DNA from: a virus
Virus record (IMG/VR): IMGVR_UViG_3300042564_005700
Span: 22,797 to 86,796 of that record
Length of the DNA stretch: 64,000 nucleotides
Strand: one strand, 5' to 3'
In this document: positions 8,808 to 17,031 of the stretch, piece after piece
Numbering within the stretch: the first letter of the stretch is position 1
Layout: every line of letters begins with the position of its first letter
The notes under the pieces: generated by a model
The model's input: the letters and a program-made list of their open reading frames with translations, nothing else
What the model was told of the DNA's origin: nothing
The model's database searches: none
Program-made: the position numbers and the translations under genes

Positions 8808-8820
8808 GAGTTTAATTTTC

Positions 8821-8833
8821 TTTTATATATAAA
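8821..8833. promoter_or_regulatory. Shared AT-rich divergent promoter-like site
   Basis: TTTTATATATAAA is nearly palindromic in the 42-base gap between two divergent genes. It could serve the minus-strand gene at 8807 (14-26 bases away) or the plus-strand gene at 8850. Weak evidence. Confidence 0.3.
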
Positions 8834-8849
8834 GAAAACTATTATAGAT

Positions 8850-9374
8850 ATGTTAAATTCAAAACCAAATAACTCTAATTATAATCAAGGAAATTATATA
8901 CCTAAGAATAAAGACAAGGTAATTAAGTTAAATACACAAGGTGGTGTTTATTTTAGAAGTTCTTGGGAAAAGAAAATTATGTATTGGTTAGACATGAAAT
9001 CAGAAATTATAAAATGGGGAGCAGAATGTTTACAAATACCATATCAAATGACACACTTTGATAATGGTGACACAAAAGTCAAAAGTCATATATATCACGT
9101 TGACTTTTATTATGAAATGAGAATCAATGGAGAACTAAAACAAATAGTAGCCGAAGTTAAACCAATGAAAGAGTATAAAATGGTTCAAGCTCTAAACGAA
9201 GGAAGATTAGAAGTACCTGATAAAGGAACTAAGAAACTAAAAAACTTTGAGTACGACTTAAAAATGGCTTATAAAAATAAACAAAAGTGGGAAACCGTGA
9301 TTGAATGGTGTAATAAAAAGGGATATACCTTCATTATAATAACTGAAGATCATCTTAAGAAGTTTAATGTATAA
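8850..9374 (+). CDS. gp4: Head completion nuclease-like protein (T4 gp4-like)
   Basis: A 174-residue protein. YFRSSWE (34-40), IKWGAE, IPY, HIYHVDFYYE (80-89) and AEVKP (101-105) form the pattern of the gp4 head-completion family. These motifs carry a PD-(D/E)xK nuclease arrangement of the TnsA type: Glu40, Asp85 and Glu102-x-Lys104. In T4, gp4 acts after packaging to make heads able to join tails. The last 11 bases overlap the convergent membrane-protein gene. Confidence 0.75.
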   Translation: MLNSKPNNSNYNQGNYIPKNKDKVIKLNTQGGVYFRSSWEKKIMYWLDMKSEIIKWGAECLQIPYQMTHFDNGDTKVKSHIYHVDFYYEMRINGELKQIVAEVKPMKEYKMVQALNEGRLEVPDKGTKKLKNFEYDLKMAYKNKQKWETVIEWCNKKGYTFIIITEDHLKKFNV

Positions 9375-9708
9375 GACTATAAATAAATATCATCAATATA
9401 AAGATGATAGAAATACTAGGTAGTATATTATCCCAAACTGCATATAACCTTTTACTTAAATGATAAAATGGAAATTTAAGAAGATATAGAGAAAGTAAAG
9501 TAATAAATAATACTTTTTGAGATGACCATAATCCTATAATCATCCAAACAAAAAATAGAAATTCTGTGAAGTAATAAACTAAGTCTATTTTTTTAATAGC
9601 CATTAAATCTTTATTTCTAAAGTTTAAGTCCAATCTTTGTTTGTTAAAAACAAGAAATATCTTAGTCCATATAAAAACTAAAATAAAATAATAAAAAAAA
9701 GTAATCAT
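9364..9708 (-). CDS. Small integral membrane protein
   Basis: A 114-residue protein with about four hydrophobic segments, roughly residues 3-20, 43-62, 64-82 and 93-113, separated by short basic loops. No family is recognised. The ATG overlaps the stop of the upstream gene by 4 bases, so the two are translationally coupled. A membrane role such as host-envelope modification or lysis control is possible but unsupported. Confidence 0.62.
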   Translation of the reverse strand: MITFFYYFILVFIWTKIFLVFNKQRLDLNFRNKDLMAIKKIDLVYYFTEFLFFVWMIIGLWSSQKVLFITLLSLYLLKFPFYHLSKRLYAVWDNILPSISIIFILMIFIYSLIH

Positions 9709-10010
9709 ATCATTTCTGTGTTATATATTATATCTTCAAATTTTATAAGATTTTGAAATTCAACCTCAGATATTTTAACAGAATTTGAAGTGGATAATAA
9801 ATTATAAATACTATCAGTTAGAAAAACTTCAATTCCTTCACCAACAATACTATCATATTCATTGGGTATATCACCAGATTCTCTATTAGAATAAATATTT
9901 GAAACAAATTTTATTCTTTCATCTTCATTAATATGAATTGAGCATCCATTACTAAACACACCATCATTTTGATTTGACTCTTCCCAAAGTTGTAAAATAA
10001 CCTTATTCAT
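9705..10010 (-). CDS. Hypothetical protein
   Basis: A 101-residue acidic protein starting MNKVILQLWEESNQ. No motif, signal peptide or membrane segment is seen. It is the first gene of a two-gene minus-strand unit with the membrane protein at 9364 and is divergent from glutamine synthetase. Function unknown. Confidence 0.6.
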   Translation of the reverse strand: MNKVILQLWEESNQNDGVFSNGCSIHINEDERIKFVSNIYSNRESGDIPNEYDSIVGEGIEVFLTDSIYNLLSTSNSVKISEVEFQNLIKFEDIIYNTEMI

Positions 10011-10081
10011 TTTTTTAATAATTTATAGTCATTTTATAAAACAATTGTGAGAAAGTTTCATAAAATAAAAAAAACTTTAAA

Positions 10082-11191
10082 ATGAGCGTAAAATTAGAAT
10101 ACATTTGGTTAGATGGTTCGGAACCACAACAATTAAGAAGTAAAACTAAAATTGTCGAAAAATCAGACACACTTTTGGCAAAAGATTACTCTATGTGGTC
10201 TTTCGATGGAAGTTCAACACTACAAGCAGAATCAGGAAGAGGTAAAAATACAGATTGTCTTTTAAAACCAGTGTTTATAACAAAAGATCCATTCAGAGGA
10301 TATCCACACAGATTAGTATTTTGTGAAGTATTAAATCCTGACGGAACTCCACATATAACTAATCACAGATATAAGTTAGAAGAAAAAATGAATCAGTTAG
10401 GATTACTTGAAACGATTGATAAAAACGAACAACCTTGGTTTGGTTGGGAACAAGAATACACACTAACACATAAGACAGGAAATCCTTTTGTTGAAGGTGA
10501 AGGTTTGCCATTAGGATTTACAAAAGATATTTTACACCCAGGAATAGGAACCTCATTAAATCCAAGACCACAAGGTGATTATTATTGTGGTATTGGAGCT
10601 GATACGGTTATTGGTCGTAATATAGTTGAAGAACATATGGATATGTGTATAGAAGTAGGTTTAGATATATCAGGAATAAACGCTGAAGTATTACTTGGTC
10701 AATGGGAATATCAAATTGGTCCAGTTACATCATTAAATGGATCGGACCAATTATGGGTTTCTAGATATTTACTACAAAGAGTTGCTGAAAAATATGATAC
10801 TAATGTTTCACTTCATCCAAAACCATTAAAAGGGGACTGGAACGGAACTGGATGTCATGTGAACTTTTCTACTAAGGAAATGAGAGAAGAAGGTGGATTG
10901 GATATAATCAAAGAAACAATGCCTAAATTAGAGAGATTTCAAAAAGAACACATTGAAATCTATGGTTTATTCAATGAAGAAAGATTAACAGGACAACACG
11001 AAACATCAAGTATTAATGATTTCAGCTATGGATTTTCTACAAGAGATACTTCTATCAGAATTCCAGCACAAGCTATAATTGAAAAGAAAGGTTACTTTGA
11101 AGATAGAAGACCAGCATCAAATTGTGACCCTTATTTAGTTTCAGAAAGAATGTTAGAAACGGTATATAGTGGTGTTGAAACAGAAGCTTAA
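10082..11191 (+). CDS. glnA: Glutamine synthetase, type II (eukaryote-like)
   Basis: A 369-residue protein, the length of GSII enzymes and shorter than bacterial GSI. It carries WSFDGSST (39-46), the metal and glutamate motif WFGWEQEY (119-126), INAEVLLGQWEYQIGP (199-214), the ATP motif GDWNGTGCHVNFST (251-264), a segment HETSSINDFSYG, and EDRRPASNCDPY near the end. All look intact, so ATP-dependent ligation of ammonia to glutamate is expected. It stands alone between virion genes, followed by a strong terminator. No glnB- or GOGAT-like gene is adjacent. Confidence 0.96.
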   Translation: MSVKLEYIWLDGSEPQQLRSKTKIVEKSDTLLAKDYSMWSFDGSSTLQAESGRGKNTDCLLKPVFITKDPFRGYPHRLVFCEVLNPDGTPHITNHRYKLEEKMNQLGLLETIDKNEQPWFGWEQEYTLTHKTGNPFVEGEGLPLGFTKDILHPGIGTSLNPRPQGDYYCGIGADTVIGRNIVEEHMDMCIEVGLDISGINAEVLLGQWEYQIGPVTSLNGSDQLWVSRYLLQRVAEKYDTNVSLHPKPLKGDWNGTGCHVNFSTKEMREEGGLDIIKETMPKLERFQKEHIEIYGLFNEERLTGQHETSSINDFSYGFSTRDTSIRIPAQAIIEKKGYFEDRRPASNCDPYLVSERMLETVYSGVETEA

Positions 11192-11205
11192 TATTAATAA
11201 AAATA

Positions 11206-11237
11206 AAAACCTCTCAATTGAGAGGTTTTTTTATTTT
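11206..11237. terminator. Bidirectional terminator after glutamine synthetase
   Basis: The palindrome CCTCTCAATTGAGAGG is flanked by A and T runs. It can end the plus-strand glnA transcript and the minus-strand gp55 transcript. The stop codon of the small minus-strand ORF lies in the stem. Confidence 0.85.
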
Positions 11238-11381
11238 AAATAAGTTTTGAATTTTTTCTTTTCGTCTTTTCTGTCTTGAAGGAAATATAGTTATTGGTAT
11301 ATTAGCGGCACCAAATGCTGGTGTCATAACTATATCAAATGTTTTTAGATTGATATTAGAGTGAGTGGAGTCCCATGCCAT
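11214..11381 (-). CDS. Small basic protein overlapping the end of gp55
   Basis: An open frame of 55 residues, MAWDSTHSNINLKTF to KKPLN, whose ATG at 11381 overlaps the gp55 gene by 26 bases in another frame. It fills the otherwise empty space up to the terminator. The C-terminal half is strongly basic (RQKRRKEK). I do not recognise it. Partnership with gp55, as T4 gp33 partners gp55, is conceivable but is only suggested by position. Confidence 0.5.
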   Translation of the reverse strand: MAWDSTHSNINLKTFDIVMTPAFGAANIPITIFPSRQKRRKEKIQNLFKIKKPLN

Positions 11382-11721
11382 CATTTGATCCCTCTATTGA
11401 TAATAATTTAATTAAATTATCATTATCGCCTTTTTTCTTATATAACTCATTAAACCCCTTAGCTATTCCTCTTTTAAAGACTTCGGTGAAGTAAGCAAAT
11501 GCGTTTACTGATTTATCCTCGTTGAAATTGTACCAGTTTTGGAACATATCAAGTAATCCGGATTGGTAACAATCTAATTTATCATCATTAGACCAGTATC
11601 TCATTTTTTTAATTGTTTTCTTTGCTAGTAGCTCTAACATTTTCTCAGCATTTCTTGTGAGTTTTCCTTGAGCTTTTGATATGATTACCTCAATATAAAG
11701 GTCTTTGTTGTTTAGATACAT
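11356..11721 (-). CDS. gp55: Late transcription sigma factor (T4 gp55-like)
   Basis: A 121-residue protein. YLNNKDLYIEVIISK resembles T4 gp55 YVNNKELLQAII. The segment LDCYQSGLLDMFQNWYNFNEDKSVNAFAYFTEVFKRGI matches the gp55 sigma-2-like region around [27 protein letters not shown]. T4 gp55 is 185 residues; this version is short and ends GMGLHSL, without an obvious hydrophobic-acidic clamp-binding tail like that of T4. It would direct host RNA polymerase to late promoters, probably the TTAATATATA sites described here. Confidence 0.78.
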   Translation of the reverse strand: MYLNNKDLYIEVIISKAQGKLTRNAEKMLELLAKKTIKKMRYWSNDDKLDCYQSGLLDMFQNWYNFNEDKSVNAFAYFTEVFKRGIAKGFNELYKKKGDNDNLIKLLSIEGSNDGMGLHSL

Positions 11722-11801
11722 TCATATTCATTATTTTTTTAAGGTTCTTAACCTTTCATGATTTCATGTTATATACTTTTTTTATATAAAAGTTTTAAAA
11801 T

Positions 11802-11835
11802 AAAAAAATCCTCAAATAAATTTGAGGATTTTTTA
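11802..11835 (-). terminator. Terminator of the 11849-13132 gene
   Basis: A hairpin with AATCCTCAAA and TTTGAGGATT arms around TAAA, ending in a T run on the minus strand, 14 bases after the stop codon of the upstream minus-strand gene. Confidence 0.8.
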
Positions 11836-11848
11836 ATATGTTTTGAAA

Positions 11849-13132
11849 TTACGCTCTAACTCTTTCGTTATATTGTAACTCTTTTGTTGCGTTTAATTCA
11901 GTGTTTAAAACATCTCTTCTTTTTTCTAAATTTTTAAGAGCTGTTACTAAAACTGCTGATTCACCAATCATTTGGATAGAACCTTTAACTTTCTCAATGT
12001 TAAATTGAACATCTTCTAATTTAAGAGTGATTTCTCTTTCTTTATCTTCAAGTTTTCTTTTAACGATTAATTCTTTATCTAATCTATTTTCGTAGAAATA
12101 TGTTAAATCATAGTTTAATTCATTTCTTACTTCATTTACCAACTCTAAAGCTGATTCATATTTGAAGAAAGAGTTACCATATCTCTCATCACATCTATAT
12201 AAATATGTACTATTTTTATAATTGAATGCGAAGATTTCTAAATAAGGGTTAATTAAGTTATTAACTCTCTTAACAACATCTAATTCTACAAATTTATCTA
12301 AGTTTTTAGAAACCTCAAGTAAAACAGGATAGAAGTTTTTATTAACAATTGGAATAATTGGAGAATCAAATACACTTTCCAATGTAGTCTCTTCGTTCAT
12401 CTCATCATCATTGATGAATAAACTACTTTTCTTACCAACCGAAAGACCGATAGTTAAATATTCCGAAATTCTGAAATTAACTCTATCTTCAGTAACTGAA
12501 GCATATTTCATAGCCGTTTCCAACATTCTTAGACTTTTTAATTCTTCTTCGTTTTTAACGTGATTTTCTAAAAGAGTTTTCTCAATTGTATTTTCACTTA
12601 AAAGGAACCAAGAATCATTAACAAGAGCAACGTGACCATCTTCAACTTGTTCAACAATTGTGAATGTAGATTCACCTTTACCACCACTTAAAAGATTATT
12701 TCTTTTTTCAGGTGATTTTGTCAAATTATGAACAAATAATTTAACTTCTGGTACCCAATCATAGATAGCTAATTCATTAAGAATTTTAGACATTCTATCT
12801 TGGTCAGTGTCTAAGTTAATTGTTTGAAGAAGAACGTTTAATGGTTGTCTATACAACTCTCCTTGATTTTTAGTATTAATCACATTATATAAATTTTTCA
12901 ACTCATATAATAACTCATAATTCTTCACATCATCATTAAGATTTTCTAACAAAGATTTAACACTTTTATCGTATGTGTATGGTTTAAGCCTCTCATTAAG
13001 AGAGATAATGATTTGTTTTTCAGATAACTCATTACAAGCATTCATATGTCCCTCAACTATCCCAGATACTTCCTCCTGTTCAAGAGTTAAGTTCTTTTTG
13101 AAGTTAAACAATTCAAGTTTAAGATTCTTCAT
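11849..13132 (-). CDS. Hypothetical protein, probable virion or host-interaction protein
   Basis: A 427-residue soluble protein starting MKNLKLELFNFKKNL. The last 75 residues are a charged, heptad-like coiled coil (about 345-425). No catalytic motif is recognised. It has its own promoter-like motif 27 bases upstream and its own terminator, so it is a single-gene unit. Size and position among tail genes suggest a structural protein, without direct support. Confidence 0.68.
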   Translation of the reverse strand: MKNLKLELFNFKKNLTLEQEEVSGIVEGHMNACNELSEKQIIISLNERLKPYTYDKSVKSLLENLNDDVKNYELLYELKNLYNVINTKNQGELYRQPLNVLLQTINLDTDQDRMSKILNELAIYDWVPEVKLFVHNLTKSPEKRNNLLSGGKGESTFTIVEQVEDGHVALVNDSWFLLSENTIEKTLLENHVKNEEELKSLRMLETAMKYASVTEDRVNFRISEYLTIGLSVGKKSSLFINDDEMNEETTLESVFDSPIIPIVNKNFYPVLLEVSKNLDKFVELDVVKRVNNLINPYLEIFAFNYKNSTYLYRCDERYGNSFFKYESALELVNEVRNELNYDLTYFYENRLDKELIVKRKLEDKEREITLKLEDVQFNIEKVKGSIQMIGESAVLVTALKNLEKRRDVLNTELNATKELQYNERVRA

Positions 13133-13159
13133 ATTTTAAAATATTTTTTTTTATATAAC

Positions 13160-13170
13160 ATATATATTAA
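13160..13170 (-). promoter_or_regulatory. Putative late promoter
   Basis: Minus-strand TTAATATATAT ending 27 bases before the ATG at 13132. Just upstream is GGTAAAAAATGACTTTT, nearly repeated upstream of the promoter at 17733. Confidence 0.5.
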
Positions 13171-13210
13171 GGCTTAAAAGTCATTTTTTACCATTTTTGA
13201 AAATTTATTT

Positions 13211-14368
13211 TTAATTTCCATTATTAGCATTATTAGGGTCCTGAGCATTAGGATTTATATTTCCACCTGATGCTCTTTCTCTTGCCTTCAGTATATTATT
13301 AAACCATCTAGTTCTTTTTGGTCGAATATCATAAAAGTCAGTATTTGCAAAAGAACCTAAAGGATCACCTGGACTTGTAGAACCTTGTGTATTATAGAAC
13401 GATCCAGTCACACCAATATTTCCATTTGGACCTTGATTACCACCAGCATTCTCACTACCACCAACGGTACCAAATGCGGGATTGATAGCTCCACCACCAG
13501 GACCACCAGATCCACCAGGACCGCCACCAACATATCCACTAGGATTTTGTTGATTTCCTGAACCAGGAGAACCAGGAAAAGCACCAGGAGCACCACCAAA
13601 AGAATTTGAACTACCATAACCCGGAGAACCAGGTTGTGCAAAACTATCAGAAATTCCACCAGCCAATGCAAATCCATTTGAATCAGCCATACCCGAACCT
13701 TGTGTTTGAGGATATCCAGTTGAATTAATTCTATCTCTTCTAAAAGCTGGATAATAAGTCTCAACAGTAAAAGAAACTTTTAATTTAATATTATTATCAG
13801 ATGTTAAATTCTTCTCTCTAGCCATTTCTATTGAATTACTATCAGGCATCAATATAACAGCATCTATATTCATAAAGTTATGTTCAAAATACATAAATTT
13901 ATATAACCAAAGTGTGTCTAATATTGCTTGACTACATTTAAAGGTATCTATCTCAGAACTAAGTAATATTTCTAAATCATAATTTACCGTAACCGGAACT
14001 GCTCTAACTTTAGCTAAAACTTTTCTAATCTCAACCTCGTTCTCAACAACCATTCTTAACCAAACATTAGGGTTGGCGAATTCATCAGATTTAATATTAA
14101 ATCCAGTCATAGTTAGGTGCCCTCTTGGTATTAAATCAGTGTTTAATTCAACAAATCTGTTTTCAGAAACAATATCATCTTGAAAAGAATCTAGTAAAAA
14201 TCTTTCATCTCCTGTAAGAGAGTAGTAAAAAGGAACCTGAACAAATTTATCACCTGAGGAAAATCTATTAATCCATTTTATCTGACCTTCAAGTGTATCT
14301 AAAACACAAACGGTAAGATCTCTAAAAAATATGTCTTCGAAATTAAATCTTTCTCCTATCATAGTCAT
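13211..14368 (-). CDS. Tail sheath stabiliser / tail completion protein (T4 gp15-like)
   Basis: A 385-residue protein. Residues 1-215 follow the pattern of the gp15 tail-completion family: an N-terminal NRF...VQVPFYYSLTGDERFL segment, IPRGHLTMTGF, then VRAVPVTVNYDLEILLSS and a later PDSNSIEM. Residues 220-385 are a low-complexity tail rich in Gly, Pro, Asn and Ser, including GGPGGSGGPGGG, which T4 gp15 (272 residues) lacks. In T4, gp15 caps the tail and joins it to the head. ATG choices at 14368 and 14362 are both possible; a TTAATATATAT motif overlaps them. Confidence 0.55.
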   Translation of the reverse strand: MTMIGERFNFEDIFFRDLTVCVLDTLEGQIKWINRFSSGDKFVQVPFYYSLTGDERFLLDSFQDDIVSENRFVELNTDLIPRGHLTMTGFNIKSDEFANPNVWLRMVVENEVEIRKVLAKVRAVPVTVNYDLEILLSSEIDTFKCSQAILDTLWLYKFMYFEHNFMNIDAVILMPDSNSIEMAREKNLTSDNNIKLKVSFTVETYYPAFRRDRINSTGYPQTQGSGMADSNGFALAGGISDSFAQPGSPGYGSSNSFGGAPGAFPGSPGSGNQQNPSGYVGGGPGGSGGPGGGAINPAFGTVGGSENAGGNQGPNGNIGVTGSFYNTQGSTSPGDPLGSFANTDFYDIRPKRTRWFNNILKARERASGGNINPNAQDPNNANNGN

Positions 14369-14429
14369 ATATATTAAATATAAACTTTCTCTTCATGAGA
14401 TTATATACCTATTAATTAAGCGAATAAAT

Positions 14430-15392
14430 ATGTCTGTTAAATCATTACTATTATGGGAAAAGTGGCGTCCAAAAACTATGGAGGATGTCATTCTTTTACC
14501 TAGAATCAGGAAACACTTTGAAAATGGTGTCAATCAAAACTTTATATTCTATGGTCACTTTGGAACTGGAAAAACAAGTTTGGCTAGAATTCTTATTGGA
14601 AAATATACAAAAGATAAACCATTTTTAGAACTTAACTCTTCTTTATACACATCTATTGATGTTTTAAGAAGTGAGATTGAAGATTTCTGTAAGTTCACTC
14701 CAATGATGGAGACTGATTCCGATATTAAATATATTTTCTTAGATGAGTTTGAAAGAGTGTCGGCTCAATTCCAAGACGCATTCAAAGCATTTATTGAAAA
14801 ATATAATAAGAATGTTAGATTTATCATTACAACGAATCACTTAAATAAGATTTCAGATGGTATTAAATCAAGAATACCCCAAATAAATTTTGATTGTCAA
14901 AATCTTGAAGAAGAGAAATATCTTAAACAAGAAGTTTACAGAAGAATCAACAATGTAATTCTACCTAAAGAAGGTAAAGAAATTCCTAAAGAAGATTTAG
15001 TTTCTATTATTACTAAAAAGTTTCCTGACTTCAGATCTATAATGGTCGAGGTTCAAAACTATTTAGAAACTGGTAGTTTAGGTGAAAATTCATCCAATGT
15101 GTCTAATAAGGTAAAATTAGATTTATACTCTTGTATATATGATAAGTCAATGGATTATGAAAAGATATATCACTTCTTAATGTCTAACTTTGGACCTGAA
15201 AAAATTGATGTAATGATTAAACTATTAGGTAAACCATTTATTGATTGGTCTATATCCGAAAGTAAGAATATAGATAAATTATTTGATTGTAATTTTATTA
15301 TAGCTGATTATTCATCTAAGTTAGAAACTAATACAGATCCAATAATATTGGGTCTGACTATAATTGGAAAGTTTAGAGACATTTTAAATTAA
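14430..15392 (+). CDS. gp44: Sliding clamp loader ATPase subunit (T4 gp44-like)
   Basis: A 320-residue AAA+ protein; T4 gp44 has 319. The frame is open from 14331 but the ATG at 14430 gives the family start WEKWRPKTMEDV. Walker A is GHFGTGKT (42-49), Walker B YIFLDEFE (101-108), sensor 1 TTNH (134-137), and the arginine-finger SR is at 147-148 followed by I rather than the usual C. It would load the sliding clamp at replication forks; in T4 the clamp also activates gp55-dependent late transcription. The gp62-like partner is not in this window. Confidence 0.9.
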   Translation: MSVKSLLLWEKWRPKTMEDVILLPRIRKHFENGVNQNFIFYGHFGTGKTSLARILIGKYTKDKPFLELNSSLYTSIDVLRSEIEDFCKFTPMMETDSDIKYIFLDEFERVSAQFQDAFKAFIEKYNKNVRFIITTNHLNKISDGIKSRIPQINFDCQNLEEEKYLKQEVYRRINNVILPKEGKEIPKEDLVSIITKKFPDFRSIMVEVQNYLETGSLGENSSNVSNKVKLDLYSCIYDKSMDYEKIYHFLMSNFGPEKIDVMIKLLGKPFIDWSISESKNIDKLFDCNFIIADYSSKLETNTDPIILGLTIIGKFRDILN

Positions 15393-15423
15393 ATAAGGGT
15401 ATAATATATTTAATATATATGTT

Positions 15424-15798
15424 ATGCCAGCTGATTTTACAGATTTCTACATATTATACCCAGGTCATCCAAGATTCACTGATTCAAAAATCATCGAAGA
15501 TGATATTATAAGTGTCATTATACAAAAATGGCAGATGATATTATTTACTAATAAAGGTGATGTTTTTGGATTACCAAATTTTGGAGGAAATTTAGTAGAA
15601 TTACTACATGAAACAAGACTATCAGCTGATGTAATACAAGGAGATCTTACACAACAAATATTATCCTATATACCAGAAATATCTGGATTACCATACACAT
15701 TAAAAGTAAACATATATGAGGATCCTGAAAGATATCAGGAATGGATGGAAATAGCCTTCACTATATCAGAATATGAAGTTTATGTAAGTGTTATCTAA
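15424..15798 (+). CDS. gp25: Baseplate wedge protein (gp25 / GPW family)
   Basis: A 124-residue protein; T4 gp25 has 132. The central DDIISVIIQKWQMILFTNKGD and GLPNFGGNLVELLHE match the GPW_gp25 fold seen in phage and contractile-injection baseplates. It anchors the wedge and the first sheath ring. A TTAATATATAT lies only 3 bases before the ATG, so transcription probably starts further upstream, perhaps with gp44. Confidence 0.8.
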   Translation: MPADFTDFYILYPGHPRFTDSKIIEDDIISVIIQKWQMILFTNKGDVFGLPNFGGNLVELLHETRLSADVIQGDLTQQILSYIPEISGLPYTLKVNIYEDPERYQEWMEIAFTISEYEVYVSVI

Positions 15799-15828
15799 AA
15801 TTGACTGGATTTTTTTATATATAGTATT

Positions 15829-16356
15829 ATGAAAAAACTAGTTTATCTAAAGAAATTTAATGAAGCATCTGAAGAAGAATGTGACTTTGAAACATTTAAG
15901 GAAATAATGATGGATTTATCTGATTATTTTCAATGTGAATTTCATGATTATACCAAAAATCTTGATAATGGCTTTCTAGAAAATGATTATTTTTATGATT
16001 GTGAATTAACTATACCTCAGATAACCAATGATGATGTAGATGAAGAAGGAACATATCTAACAGCTAGATACCTAAATGATATATTACCACCAACAGATGA
16101 CCCACAAGATGTCACTGAATTCTATACAGAATTACAAGACTCTGTTGACAATCAAATTGAAAATCTTCAAAAATTAAAGAATAACTTAGATGTTATTATG
16201 AGTAATAATAACAAAATTAAAAATATATTCAAAATTTTAGAAGAAGAAATAGTTCCAAGATTTGAACACTTTTCAAACTTTGAATTATGTTCAGTTGGAT
16301 TTGACGGAGATGTAATTAGAATTTCTTTTGATATGCCCGAACCCGAAGAGGATTAA
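15829..16356 (+). CDS. Hypothetical acidic protein with capsid-targeting-like start
   Basis: A 175-residue, strongly acidic protein. It begins MKKLVYLKKFNE followed by ASEEE, a good fit to the internal-protein signal with cleavage after Glu12. A coiled coil spans about 95-140. No known domain is recognised. It shares the palindromic stop TTAA with the convergent nicotinamidase-like gene. Confidence 0.68.
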   Translation: MKKLVYLKKFNEASEEECDFETFKEIMMDLSDYFQCEFHDYTKNLDNGFLENDYFYDCELTIPQITNDDVDEEGTYLTARYLNDILPPTDDPQDVTEFYTELQDSVDNQIENLQKLKNNLDVIMSNNNKIKNIFKILEEEIVPRFEHFSNFELCSVGFDGDVIRISFDMPEPEED

Positions 16357-16964
16357 ATAGGACAACTACTAGCAGTATAAATATACTTATAATCTCTTTT
16401 AATTTTAACCCCAAGACTTTCAGCGGTTGTAACTACATCTTCTAAACATTCAGAATCAGCACCACCAACAATTGTAACTTCTCTACCTTTTAACGATTTA
16501 AGTAGTTCATATAATTTCTTAGGAACGTGAAACCAGACATGATTATTATTTATAAAAGTAATAATAGTTCCTTCTTTAGTATTGAAGATATCACCTTTTT
16601 TCAAAGTTTTCTCTTCTTCCATTTTACTAACTTTGTTATAAACTTCTTTATCTAAAATCTTTTTATAAAAATCAGCATCTACATCATAGTTATATCTTTT
16701 TTCTATAAGGTCTTTCTGATTAGGGAAATGATAAAGGTCTTTATGAACTGGAATATCAGGTTTATCATCATATAAATAATCTTTATCCACATTTTTACCA
16801 TCGACATGATTATCCCACAATTGATAAACATTTTGAAAGTTTTTACAATACTTTTTCAATTCATTTAAGTACATCTCAGAAAAGAACTTTTTAAATGACT
16901 TCTGAACATCAACAATAATCAATGTATCATCGTTATAACTCTCAAATGTTTTAATGAATTTCAT
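16353..16964 (-). CDS. Isochorismatase/nicotinamidase-like hydrolase with capsid-targeting-like start
   Basis: A 203-residue protein. After MKFIKTFE, residues 14-25 read TLIIVDVQKSFK, the start of the cysteine-hydrolase fold with catalytic Asp19. WDNH places Asp51 and His53 where nicotinamidases bind metal through D-x-H. GGADSECLEDVVTTAESLG puts the likely nucleophile at Cys173. The third catalytic residue, a lysine, was not located. It may hydrolyse nicotinamide or a related amide. The N-terminus suggests packaging in the head. The middle (about 60-150) is divergent, so the substrate is open. Confidence 0.7.
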   Translation of the reverse strand: MKFIKTFESYNDDTLIIVDVQKSFKKFFSEMYLNELKKYCKNFQNVYQLWDNHVDGKNVDKDYLYDDKPDIPVHKDLYHFPNQKDLIEKRYNYDVDADFYKKILDKEVYNKVSKMEEEKTLKKGDIFNTKEGTIITFINNNHVWFHVPKKLYELLKSLKGREVTIVGGADSECLEDVVTTAESLGVKIKRDYKYIYTASSCPI

Positions 16965-16980
16965 ATACTATATATTAAAT

Positions 16981-17010
16981 AAAAAACCCATCAATTTCTT
17001 GATGGGTTTT
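16981..17010 (-). terminator. Terminator of the 17032-17709 gene
   Basis: A hairpin with arms ACCCATCAA and TTGATGGGT, flanked by A and T runs, lying 22 bases past the stop of the minus-strand gene. Confidence 0.82.
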
Positions 17011-17031
17011 AATTCTTTGAATATTTATAGA

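Noticed and set aside
14331-14429. Longer N-terminus for gp44
   Set aside because: It overlaps the divergent gp15-like gene start; the ATG at 14430 gives the family N-terminus and a length nearly equal to T4 gp44.
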